The translations under genes and the position numbers were made by a program. Under the pieces are notes generated by a model. That model made no database searches, had not been told where the DNA came from, and worked only from the letters and a program-made list of their open reading frames with translations. From CAZAFL01 sp964484465 (GTDB lineage Bacteria > Bacteroidota > Ignavibacteria > UBA10030 > SZUA-254), in contig CAZAFL010000056.1 of assembly GCA_964484465.1 (NCBI GenBank), positions 1-9,218 on the forward strand: a stretch of DNA of 9,218 nt, given 5' to 3'. Each line of letters begins with the position of its first letter. The first letter of the stretch is position 1. Positions 1 through 7,680 of this stretch are shown piece by piece.

Positions 1-911
1 ACCTCTTCCAGCAACTGCCGGTTCTTTGCAGTAATATCGGCAATCAAGCCAAAGAGAAATATTTGAAAACCGATAACTAGCGAGATTGCGGCAATGATGA
101 GTGACTGGACGTGTCCGGTCTGTACATGGGGAAGAGTGAAATAAAAATAAAAGAATCTAACCACGAGGAGAAACCCTGGAAGAACAAAGACGGCGGCGAT
201 CCAGCTGAATACGCGCAATGGATTATACATTGTGTAAATCCTCAAAATAGTGATAAGCGAACGAAAAATATATTCTGAAATCGACGAGAACAGGCGCGAT
301 TTCCGGAGTTGTTTATTTGTCTGAACGAGAACATGCGCGATCGCAAGACCATTTTGTCCCGCCTGGATGATAGTTTCGAGTGTGTACGTAAAATCGGATA
401 GAACGTTTATGCGCATCGCTGCCTCGCGGCTGTACGCGCGAAACCCGCTCGTTGTATCGGGGATATCCGTATTCGAGACAGTACGCACGAACGAACTGCC
501 GACCCGCTGCAATAGTTTCTTTATCGGCGAAAAATGATCGATATGTTTGATGTCTCTCGCCCCGACGACGATGTCGGCTCTTTTTTCAAGTATCGGCTGA
601 ACGAGCTTGACGATGTCTGCACCGTTGTATTGATTGTCCCCGTCGGTATTGACAATGACGTCGGCGCCTAATTGCAGGCATGTATCGAGCCCCGCTGCGA
701 ATGCCCGTGCAAGCCCCTGATTGGACGTCAACCGGACAACGTGGTGTATCCCAAGCTCACGCGCAACTTCTGCAGTCCTGTCGGAACTTCCGTCGTCAAT
801 CACGAGTACCTCGATCGCATCGATTCCGTTAACCTCCTTCGGCAAATCGCGATACGTTAGCGGTAACGTTTTCTCTTCATTGAAGCAGGGTATCTGGATG
901 ATGAGTTTCAC
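1..911 (-). CDS. Family 2 glycosyltransferase, DPM1/polyprenyl-phosphate sugar synthase-like (C-terminus cut by window edge)
   Basis: Reading the minus strand from a GTG at 911 gives 303 open codons to the window edge. An in-frame TGA three codons upstream of the GTG fixes that start, since no ATG lies between them. Residues 1-200 look like a GT-A fold: the start MKLIIQIPCFNEE is a canonical GT2 opening, VIDDGSSD (37-44) binds the nucleotide, and NTDGDNQY (88-95) holds the metal-binding acidic motif. TSGFRAYS (154-161) and an arginine-rich KQLRKSRLF stretch (200-208) follow, as in DPM1-like enzymes. Two hydrophobic helices at about 234-258 and 268-292 anchor it in the inner membrane. Such proteins usually have about 310-330 residues, so few are missing. 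The family transfers a sugar from a nucleotide donor to dolichol or undecaprenyl phosphate; the sugar here is unknown. It lies 13 bp downstream of the dehydrogenase gene, probably cotranscribed, and has no clear Shine-Dalgarno. Confidence 0.9.
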   Translation of the reverse strand, partial: MKLIIQIPCFNEEKTLPLTYRDLPKEVNGIDAIEVLVIDDGSSDRTAEVARELGIHHVVRLTSNQGLARAFAAGLDTCLQLGADVIVNTDGDNQYNGADIVKLVQPILEKRADIVVGARDIKHIDHFSPIKKLLQRVGSSFVRTVSNTDIPDTTSGFRAYSREAAMRINVLSDFTYTLETIIQAGQNGLAIAHVLVQTNKQLRKSRLFSSISEYIFRSLITILRIYTMYNPLRVFSWIAAVFVLPGFLLVVRFFYFYFTLPHVQTGHVQSLIIAAISLVIGFQIFLFGLIADITAKNRQLLEE

Positions 912-924
912 TGATGTTCAGGTA

Positions 925-2292
925 TTATGCTTTTACTATTTTATTACTTTTTATCCCATTTTTGTGGAAAGCATTTCTTGTATCCACAATCAGGCGTGAA
1001 TGTTTGTTGATGAAACGATAATCATAGACGGAATGGTCGGTGCTGAGAATAACTACATCATACCCCTTTAGCTTATTTGGAGTAAGTGGAACCGATCTCA
1101 TACCGAAATTGTATTTACGTGTTTCCGGTAATTTTGGAACATATGGATCGTTATAATCGACATGCGCCCCGTGTTCTGAACATATTTCTATCAACTTGAG
1201 TGAAGGTGATTCGCGCATATCGTCGACATCTTTTTTATACGCTGCGCCAAGGATCAGTACCCGGGCGCCGTTCAGGGATTTGTTCTTCTTATTTAGTGCT
1301 GCAACAGTTTTTGCCACGACATACTGCGGCATCAGCGTGTTCACTTCGCCGGCGAGCTCAATGAATTTCGTCTGCACATCATATTCCCGTGCCTTCCACG
1401 TCAGGTAGAACGGGTCGATGGGAATACAGTGCCCGCCCAGTCCGGGTCCGGGATAGAATGGCTGAAACCCGAACGGCTTCGTCGATGCCGCACCGATGAC
1501 TTCCCAAATGTCGAATCCCATTTTATCAAATACAATCTTCAACTCGTTCACCATGGCAATATTCACAGAACGGTAGATATTTTCCAGCAGTTTTGTCGCT
1601 TCGGCAACACGCGTTGAGCTCACCGGGACAGTCCTCACGATGATAAGATCATAGAGAGCTTTCGCAACATGCAAACATTCACGCGTCACTCCCCCGACAA
1701 CCTTTGGAATTGTTGAGGTTGAATAGGATGAATTGTTCGGGTCCTCACGCTCCGGAGAAAAAGCGAGATAAAAATCTTTTCCGACGACAAACTTTTTCTT
1801 TTTTCCTGTCCTCCTGTACCGCTTCATGGTTTTGTAATTAATAATTTCAACAGGATGTTTAAACATCGGCAGGAGAATTTCCTCAGTCGTCCCTGGGTAT
1901 GTCGTTGATTCAAGACACACAAGCTGTCCTTTCCGTAAATACCGGGAAACAGTCGCCGCAGTCGAAACGATATAGCTCAAATCGGGCTGGCGGTGCTCGT
2001 CGAGAGGCGTCGGGACGCAGATGATAATTGCATCGACCTGTGCAAGCCGGGAGAAGTCGCTCGTTGCAGAAAAATGGCCACTCTCTATCCCCTTCCTGAT
2101 TCTTTTTTCTGAAATATGTTTGAGGTATGTTTTCCTTTTCGCGAGAGAAATGATTTTTTTCTGATCGATATCGAACCCCACGACATCGATTCCCTTCAGG
2201 GCGAATTCAAGCGCCAGCGGCAGACCGACATAGCCGAGCCCGATGACGCCGACTTTAACGGTCTTATGTTTGATTTTTTCAGAAAGCTTCAT
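925..2292 (-). CDS. wbpA: UDP-N-acetylglucosamine 6-dehydrogenase (WbpA type nucleotide-sugar dehydrogenase)
   Basis: This predicted cytosolic enzyme oxidises C6 of UDP-GlcNAc (or a related UDP-HexNAc) twice with NAD to give the uronic acid. Numbering from a TTG at 2301, an N-terminal Rossmann fold carries GVIGLGYVGLPLA (18-30). ESTTYPGTTEE (131-141), FSPERED (181-187) and the helix around K237 and N241 follow. The catalytic cysteine is C292 in GGHCIPIDPFYL. The C-terminal UDP-binding domain has LGAAYKKDVDDMRESPS (351-367). The wording of these motifs is closest to WbpA-type enzymes rather than UDP-glucose dehydrogenase (Ugd), but the substrate is inferred. I prefer the ATG at 2292 (455 aa) over the TTG at 2301 (458 aa), because MKLSEKIKHKT resembles the usual start of the family; neither has a visible Shine-Dalgarno. 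A basic stretch at about 151-174 (YKTMKRYRRTGKKKK) before the SPERED motif looks like an insertion. The gene starts 42 bp after the GT-C gene. Confidence 0.93.
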   Translation of the reverse strand: MKLSEKIKHKTVKVGVIGLGYVGLPLALEFALKGIDVVGFDIDQKKIISLAKRKTYLKHISEKRIRKGIESGHFSATSDFSRLAQVDAIIICVPTPLDEHRQPDLSYIVSTAATVSRYLRKGQLVCLESTTYPGTTEEILLPMFKHPVEIINYKTMKRYRRTGKKKKFVVGKDFYLAFSPEREDPNNSSYSTSTIPKVVGGVTRECLHVAKALYDLIIVRTVPVSSTRVAEATKLLENIYRSVNIAMVNELKIVFDKMGFDIWEVIGAASTKPFGFQPFYPGPGLGGHCIPIDPFYLTWKAREYDVQTKFIELAGEVNTLMPQYVVAKTVAALNKKNKSLNGARVLILGAAYKKDVDDMRESPSLKLIEICSEHGAHVDYNDPYVPKLPETRKYNFGMRSVPLTPNKLKGYDVVILSTDHSVYDYRFINKHSRLIVDTRNAFHKNGIKSNKIVKA

Positions 2293-2334
2293 GCCATACA
2301 ATAAGAATGTTACTGTTTGAGTTTTACGTCGAGC

Positions 2335-4779
2335 TTACAACGGTGTCACATCTATTCTATGCAGAAGTAACGTCCGCGATTCACTCTTTTGCGGCCCTGC
2401 TTTGCCGGCGTTTATCTTCTCGACAACACTCAACCTGTAAAAATTTTCTCCTGGCTGAAGCAGGATGGTAAACTTCGGGTTTTGTGGCGGCACTATTCGC
2501 CGGTAATCCGTTTGTCGTCCTTCCTGATTGTCGACCGTCAGCTCCACAACCTGCTGTTGTTTCGGAATTTCAATGTCCTCGATGTCAAACGCGATCTGAA
2601 CAGTTTGTTTCTGCGCACACATGAAAACACCCTTGACTCCCTCTGTGGGGTTATCGCCCAGCCTGACGAATGTTTTGCTTATCTCTTCGCCTCCATCGGG
2701 AGGTATCACGTCTGTGGCGCCGATAATTGCATTGAGAGAATTATCAATTCTCATTGAAATAGTGCGGTCAAATGTCAAAAGGCTGTCTTTCAATTTTTTA
2801 TCCCAGCTTGCGAAGTCGGGTTCACCGCGATACAACACCGACCATCCCTGCACACGCCCGATACGGTGAAGCCATGATGGAATCTGAAAAGGAGGAACCG
2901 TTGCCGTATCGATGACGACGAAATTAATTTCCTGCTCGTTCATCCACGCCTTGTCGGTCAGCTTCGCCGGGGGGAAAATTTGCACAATCCTTCTGCTGAA
3001 ATGTTCACCGAAGAGAGGATAATCCCAATCGTCAGAACCGATGATTGTACCGAGTGTAGCATCCTGGGGAACAAGTTGATTGACCATCTCAAGCACGGGA
3101 GGGAACTTCCAATTGCTGAGGCCTAACTTGGAGACCCTGTCGATCCTCAGTATCTTCCGTGGACCCAGCAATGGTTTGAGGTTATTGAGTCCTGTGGTCC
3201 ATACCAGGATAATAATCGCCAGCGGGATAATACACCAACGCATGACTGATCGCATGTAACCGTTCAACCTTATTGTTGAGAGAAAAGGAGCACAGAGAGC
3301 GGTTGCAAGAACAAAGTATCTTCCTTGGTATGGGGTCCACCCCCCTCTGAAGCAGGCGACAAAAACGAGCAGACTGAATGCCATGAGAATCAACCCCAAT
3401 TTAAAAAAATCCTTTCTCAATAGTGCCACAAAAAATTGATAGATACTTAAAGGAAGAAGCAATAAAATTCCCAATGGACCGAACCATGCAATATCTTCAT
3501 GCGGTACCGGTTCTTTATAGAGGTTAAATTTCACACCACTTAATGTCGTTTCGGGGCTATTGATCGGAATGTGAAGGAATGAAAAAATGGTATTGGCGAG
3601 ATCCGCCTTGAACTTTGCCAGAGGCATCGCAATACCATAGGGCAAGCCGGTGAAATCAATGCTTTGATAAAAATAGCGGAAAGAGTTTATTACGAAATAG
3701 TCCAAACGCGATACCGAGGGAGGTGTTTCACCACCGTATTGATTAACGAGCGCTTTTGGACCGAACATATGACCATGGGAAGAAATATTTAGAACATAGA
3801 TATAACAACCGACAAGCAGGAATGCACCTGCGCTCGCAGCCGTCCATGTGAGAAAGGGACGGATAACTTCCCCTCGTCGCTGAAGCCACACCATGACCAT
3901 CATCAGAACAAACCCGGGAACCAGGAAAAAAACAGTTTGCTTTGTCCCTAACGCGAGTCCGAACGCTAAACCGGAAAGGACTAAATCCCCCCTGTGATGA
4001 GATTTCAATCCGGTGAATAGGAAATAAAGAACACTCACCATCAGAGCGGCACCCACGAGGTCATTTTGAGTGCTTGTTGACTGGAGGATAATTTGTGGAA
4101 ATGTCGCCCAGATGAGGGCAGCGAAAAGAGCCTGTTGACGTGTTACGCCGAAGGTGCGTGCAATTCCGTAAATAGCCGCCATTGAAGCCGGGACGGCAAG
4201 CCATTGTACAAAACCGACAAAGTGATCGGACCCGCCCAGGAGAATCGTCCAGAAAAATCCACTTTGAGCGTTAATCGGATAGATCGTTTGAAGAATGTTC
4301 GGTGTCTGCCATGGACTCATCGACCCATGCTGCAGCCAATATCCGACGCGGGACATGTGACACGTCATACTATCGTATGTATTCGGTGGCATTTTGGTAA
4401 TGACTATCGCGTTAATACCATAGGCGCAAAAGGCTGCCGAACCGAGGATCCATAATTCCGGTGAGGATTTTATCGAGCTCCACACTTTTCCCGTCTCAAC
4501 AATTTGCCGGAGGTTTGAAAACGGACCGAGCAGAGAGGGCTTTCCAGTTCGCAGCCAGAGCAACCAGGCCAGAAGAGCAAGAAAGAAATGAGCGCTCAGG
4601 AAAAAAAGAGGACTGCTCATTGTGTGCAGCAGGCTCGCCACCTCTGTGACAAGAACAATATCCCCAAACGACAGCAGATATACGCTTATGATAAATGCCG
4701 GCCGCCCCGCTGTTTTGAAGAGCGGATTAAGAAAAAGGGCAAATGAAAGGACAAGGAATATGCCTGCTATGAGGAACAC
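2335..4779 (-). CDS. Polytopic GT-C glycosyltransferase, family 39 (ArnT/PMT)-like, with soluble C-terminal domain
   Basis: This 814-residue predicted inner-membrane protein is probably a polyprenyl-phosphate-sugar-dependent glycosyltransferase. Hydrophobic helices begin at residue 1 and recur to about 530 (for example 1-19, 28-50, 57-76, 107-127, 188-207, 215-231, 241-257, 282-299, 312-330, 434-452, 460-477, 514-530). The first large periplasmic loop carries NTYDSMTCHMSRVGYWLQHG (133-152), matching the YDS..YH..R..YWLQ loop of family 39-like proteins, with D136 the likely catalytic acid. QSTSTQND (233-240) is a second typical segment. Residues 555-814 are soluble, ending in a beta-rich stretch (about 700-812) that may be a carbohydrate-binding or sandwich domain; I do not recognise it. 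The start is GTG at 4779, because an in-frame TAA lies six codons upstream and no early ATG exists. The GT-C assignment is good; donor and acceptor are unknown. Confidence 0.82.
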   Translation of the reverse strand: MFLIAGIFLVLSFALFLNPLFKTAGRPAFIISVYLLSFGDIVLVTEVASLLHTMSSPLFFLSAHFFLALLAWLLWLRTGKPSLLGPFSNLRQIVETGKVWSSIKSSPELWILGSAAFCAYGINAIVITKMPPNTYDSMTCHMSRVGYWLQHGSMSPWQTPNILQTIYPINAQSGFFWTILLGGSDHFVGFVQWLAVPASMAAIYGIARTFGVTRQQALFAALIWATFPQIILQSTSTQNDLVGAALMVSVLYFLFTGLKSHHRGDLVLSGLAFGLALGTKQTVFFLVPGFVLMMVMVWLQRRGEVIRPFLTWTAASAGAFLLVGCYIYVLNISSHGHMFGPKALVNQYGGETPPSVSRLDYFVINSFRYFYQSIDFTGLPYGIAMPLAKFKADLANTIFSFLHIPINSPETTLSGVKFNLYKEPVPHEDIAWFGPLGILLLLPLSIYQFFVALLRKDFFKLGLILMAFSLLVFVACFRGGWTPYQGRYFVLATALCAPFLSTIRLNGYMRSVMRWCIIPLAIIILVWTTGLNNLKPLLGPRKILRIDRVSKLGLSNWKFPPVLEMVNQLVPQDATLGTIIGSDDWDYPLFGEHFSRRIVQIFPPAKLTDKAWMNEQEINFVVIDTATVPPFQIPSWLHRIGRVQGWSVLYRGEPDFASWDKKLKDSLLTFDRTISMRIDNSLNAIIGATDVIPPDGGEEISKTFVRLGDNPTEGVKGVFMCAQKQTVQIAFDIEDIEIPKQQQVVELTVDNQEGRQTDYRRIVPPQNPKFTILLQPGENFYRLSVVEKINAGKAGPQKSESRTLLLHRIDVTPL

Positions 4780-4799
4780 AAGTTCTGTATTTTCTTAGG

Positions 4800-4805
4800 A
4801 TTATA
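4800..4805 (-). promoter_or_regulatory. Possible -10 element for the GT-C gene
   Basis: The minus strand reads TATAAT exactly here, 20 bp before the GTG start at 4779, which would leave a leader of roughly 13 nt. No good -35 hexamer is visible 16-18 bp upstream (CACAGA or neighbours), so this may be chance in an AT-rich gap. If real, the genes left of the palindromic element have their own promoter instead of depending only on read-through from the amidotransferase gene. Confidence 0.3.
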
Positions 4806-4850
4806 TTGAAGAATCAAAGCCTTCTGTGGTCGCACCAAATCACAGCAACC

Positions 4851-4981
4851 TGTCATTGCGAATCCCGTCCCTTTATTTGGGACGGGATGAAGCCTGCCCG
4901 TCCGGCAGGCGGGCAATCTATGCGTTGCCGCCGGCAATGTTCAGATTGCTTCGTCCCGCGGAAGCGGGACTCGCAATGACA
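4851..4981. repeat. 131-bp palindromic repeat element (GTCATTGCGA family)
   Basis: The element is bounded by a perfect 11-bp inverted repeat: TGTCATTGCGA at 4851-4861 and TCGCAATGACA at 4971-4981. Inside are four further hairpins: a 10-bp stem (4862-4871 with 4879-4888, 7-nt loop), a 7-bp stem (4892-4898 with 4904-4910), a 6-bp stem around 4925-4937, and a 7-bp stem with a GGAA loop (4953-4959 with 4964-4970). GTCATTGCGA/TCGCAATGAC palindromes with AGATTGCTTCG inside are a known kind of dispersed intergenic repeat in many bacterial genomes. It fills the gap between the amidotransferase and GT-C genes. There is no T-run after a hairpin on the minus strand, so it is not an obvious terminator for the operon, though the transcript would fold strongly. 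Confidence 0.85.
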
Positions 4982-4989
4982 AGGTTTTT

Positions 4990-7026
4990 TTACAGTGCAC
5001 GGTAGAGCTTCGGTATCGCATTGATTCGCTCAAGGGCGCGCTCCATGTCGATGCTGATGGTGTCGCAGTACCACTGGATCGATTCGAAGCGGGGCTGGTT
5101 ATCTTCGCGAATCAGCTCAAGCGCCCGTTCGCGTGAAATCATTCCCTCGCGGATCTGGTTGCTCCGGAACGTATCATTTTCCGTAAACCCTGCCACACAA
5201 TAATAGATGTAATTGTAAAAAGGTGCGGTACCGTCACCGATGCGCCAGGTCGTCCGCGTATCTTTTGCAAGTTCCCAATCATACTCATTCATCAGCGTCG
5301 TATTGATTTCGTCTTCATCCCATCGTATATATCGATACAGATTCACGTAATCATGTTTGATGACATAATAACTGCCGAATGCACTCAGGGTATCGAATAC
5401 CGATGCATTGATGTACGCAGGATTCAAAAGATATTGATTCCCGTAATAAGCAGCAAGCCTCATTTTGTTTGTCAGTGTGAGGGAATATGTCCGCTCAAGC
5501 CCGAAATTCGGTTTCACTCCGCTGAAGCCGGATTTAAAACGCGTCGTCTCGAGGAGATTATCACCATAAATAATAGCATTCACCCCGGTCTGTTGCCGCA
5601 GTTTGTTCGCATAATAAAAATATTGTTTATCACCCGCCATGAAAAGGGGAATCATTCCCAACTCCGGTCGCTTCAACCAGGCGAGAACATTGTTTCTGAT
5701 GTATTGTCGTTTCTTCCGGATATCAGCAGAGACCAGAATATGTTCGATGCCGAGCTTCCCACAAATTCTCGACTGGTTCCGTCGTGCAAGGTCTGTGACC
5801 ATACCCCAATCGTATGTGTATGCGATGGGGTTCATCTTCAGGACTTGTTTCACAACATGCACCGAGTATGTGCTGTCCCTTCCCCCGCTCAGTGTCACGA
5901 GACAATCCGCACGACCCCTCTTATTCCTGTACGGCTCGACAGCCTTCACCAACGCATCGTATCCTATGACATTCATCTTCACATGGCTATGACAATAATT
6001 GCATACACCGGTATCATCAAAAGTAATAAATGGCATGGTTTCAGGTAACACACATCTGGTACATCTGCGAAGATTGCCGATCGGCCGCTGGTCGATGTTG
6101 AAGCGTCGTTGTACCGTATCTGAAATTATTGTCGGGGCATCTCCCCTTCTGTTTGAAGCTGGTGCAAGAACCTTATGAGGTGTTACATCGATGATTTTCC
6201 GAAGGTGTCCATTTGAAATTTGTACCTCGTTAAGCTTTCCGGAATCATTCAAAGAAAACATTTCGGCCTTCGCTGACCTTGTGTCCACAATACAACCGGA
6301 GCCGGATTTCACATGGATCACTTCAACTCTTCCCAATGCTTTTCTCAGATATCTCCGGCGTGTGAGCGTCCGGAGTATATATTCTTCAGAGGCAAAAATG
6401 TACGCTCCCCCATTCTCGCCCGCACAGGCATACAGCGAGCCGTTATTTGTCGCGAGGAGAAGAACATCAATATCCTCAAACAGGACCGCAATCGAGACTG
6501 TGCCATAGACAAGCCTAAACGACTCGCGTACTGCAGCAACGAGGTCCTTCGTTTCGGAATAAAATTTCCGAATCAGGCTAAGGATAACCTCCGTGTCCAC
6601 CTGTGCGTGACGTTGCATTTGTGGGTTCGCCTTCCAGACATCTTCATCATTCACGATGATTCCGTTGTGAATGCCGATAGCACCGTTTGCAACCACCGGC
6701 TGGTTATTATCGTGAATTTCCATCGACCCGTTGGTCACCAGTCGTGAATGACCGATTACGGTTATAGAGCGGTTGATATAATTTTTGCCGTTATCCTGGC
6801 TCAAGGTCTCTGCAAGCAGTCGCCTGTACACATCGCTTTGAATGAGAGAGGTGGCGGATATAGCATCCTTATAAATCTTAATTCCGTTATGATCGCAGAT
6901 TGCCAGGCCTGCGGCCTCTTTGCCGCGCGATTCCGACAGCTTGAACAAATCGTTGATCGAGGCAGTCATGAGCTGAGGCGTGAAGCCTGAATCACTTCCG
7001 ACGATTACGCCGAATATTCCGCACAT
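4990..7026 (-). CDS. Fusion of class II glutamine amidotransferase with WbpG/PseA-type N-acetyl sugar amidotransferase
   Basis: This 678-residue predicted cytosolic enzyme joins two full domains. Residues 1-245 are an Ntn-type glutaminase as in GlmS and asparagine synthetase B: the start MCGIFGV exposes C2 as nucleophile after Met removal, with GHSRLVTNG (92-100), a NG..GIHNGIIVN loop (114-126) and VDTEVI (143-148). Residues about 318-678 are a complete N-acetyl sugar amidotransferase: four cysteines C322, C325, C342 and C345 in CTRC...CNYC form a likely zinc site, and the ATP-binding PP-loop is SGGRDS (380-385). YGDN (488-491) and the C-terminal helices also match the family. Ammonia from glutamine would be passed to an adenylated sugar carboxyl or acetamido group. 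WbpG/PseA proteins usually have about 380 residues and several work with separate HisH/HisF-like partners; here the glutaminase is in cis. The ATG at 7026 is fixed by the need for C2 and by AGGA six bases upstream. The substrate is inferred. Confidence 0.9.
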   Translation of the reverse strand: MCGIFGVIVGSDSGFTPQLMTASINDLFKLSESRGKEAAGLAICDHNGIKIYKDAISATSLIQSDVYRRLLAETLSQDNGKNYINRSITVIGHSRLVTNGSMEIHDNNQPVVANGAIGIHNGIIVNDEDVWKANPQMQRHAQVDTEVILSLIRKFYSETKDLVAAVRESFRLVYGTVSIAVLFEDIDVLLLATNNGSLYACAGENGGAYIFASEEYILRTLTRRRYLRKALGRVEVIHVKSGSGCIVDTRSAKAEMFSLNDSGKLNEVQISNGHLRKIIDVTPHKVLAPASNRRGDAPTIISDTVQRRFNIDQRPIGNLRRCTRCVLPETMPFITFDDTGVCNYCHSHVKMNVIGYDALVKAVEPYRNKRGRADCLVTLSGGRDSTYSVHVVKQVLKMNPIAYTYDWGMVTDLARRNQSRICGKLGIEHILVSADIRKKRQYIRNNVLAWLKRPELGMIPLFMAGDKQYFYYANKLRQQTGVNAIIYGDNLLETTRFKSGFSGVKPNFGLERTYSLTLTNKMRLAAYYGNQYLLNPAYINASVFDTLSAFGSYYVIKHDYVNLYRYIRWDEDEINTTLMNEYDWELAKDTRTTWRIGDGTAPFYNYIYYCVAGFTENDTFRSNQIREGMISRERALELIREDNQPRFESIQWYCDTISIDMERALERINAIPKLYRAL

Positions 7027-7032
7027 GGTAAG

Positions 7033-7036
7033 TCCT
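7033..7036 (-). promoter_or_regulatory. Ribosome binding site of the amidotransferase fusion
   Basis: The minus strand has AGGA six bases before the ATG at 7026. It lies in the 15-bp gap after the methyltransferase stop and confirms the start that places Cys at position 2. Confidence 0.55.
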
Positions 7037-7041
7037 ATATC

Positions 7042-7680
7042 CTATTCATTCGATTTCACCCGCGCCAGCACGATTGTCCATGGAAGAGGATGAAACGTCT
7101 TTACAACGATTCCATATTTTGAGATAAGCTTCCTGATTGCTCCTGGAGACCAATGGTTAACATGTCCGGGTGTGTTTCCCCAATGGTTAAGATATTTTCC
7201 CCGCAGCATGTTCAGGAAGCGCCAAAGCGGCTCGCTCGGAACAGAAACAACGACATACTTTCTCGAAACACGGAACAATTCCGACAGGGCGCGTTCATAG
7301 TCAGGAACATGTTCCAGCACTTCGAGCAGGCAGACGCAATCGTATGCACCGTCGTTACGGTTCAGCTGAAGGACTGATTCTTGTTGCACGGGCAGAGGGA
7401 AATTTGTTTCCTTCAGTTTCATAACGTAACGCGGGTCGACGTCGGAAACCTCAAGTGACTGCCCGGAAAGCATGCCCTGAATTCGACGCGATGATATGCC
7501 GGCTCCGCATCCGACTTCAAGCACCCGGTCGTTCTTGTCCAGCAACGAAATAATCTCACCTATCTTCGAAAAGAAATTATCAAAAAGCCTCTGAGCGACC
7601 GGATTCTGGTTCTGGTATTCCCGTATGCACCAATCCCACAATTCATCCGCAGTGGCAGTTGTTTCGTTGAACTCAATCAT
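7042..7680 (-). CDS. Class I SAM-dependent methyltransferase
   Basis: This 212-residue predicted soluble enzyme is a Methyltransf_11/23-like Rossmann methyltransferase. Motif I is VLEVGCGAG (53-61), which binds SAM. An acidic strand-2 end is at VSDVDP (78-83), motif IV is LLEVLEHVPD (118-127), and VVSVPSEP (144-151) forms the next strand. HVNHWSP (173-179) resembles the substrate-side segment of methyltransferases found in polysaccharide clusters. There is no membrane segment or signal peptide. The ATG at 7680 overlaps the end of the upstream glycosyltransferase by 8 bp (stop at 7673-7675), which suggests translational coupling; the fusion amidotransferase starts 15 bp downstream. Context suggests it methylates a sugar, a lipid-linked intermediate or an associated small molecule, but the sequence does not reveal the acceptor. 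Family confidence is high and specificity is unknown. Confidence 0.88.
   Translation of the reverse strand: MIEFNETTATADELWDWCIREYQNQNPVAQRLFDNFFSKIGEIISLLDKNDRVLEVGCGAGISSRRIQGMLSGQSLEVSDVDPRYVMKLKETNFPLPVQQESVLQLNRNDGAYDCVCLLEVLEHVPDYERALSELFRVSRKYVVVSVPSEPLWRFLNMLRGKYLNHWGNTPGHVNHWSPGAIRKLISKYGIVVKTFHPLPWTIVLARVKSNE

Noticed and set aside
2389..2757. 122-codon plus-strand open frame
   Set aside because: Antisense to the C-terminal domain of the GT-C gene, with no domain or ribosome site of its own.
4953..4991. Rho-independent terminator (GC hairpin followed within about 15 bp by seven T)
   Set aside because: The T-run follows the hairpin only on the plus strand, where no gene ends; on the minus strand the hairpin has no T-run after it. 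The hairpin belongs to the repeat element.
5353..6048. 231-codon open frame on the plus strand
   Set aside because: It lies entirely antisense to the PP-loop domain of the fusion amidotransferase, whose motifs are clear, and its translation has no recognisable domain.
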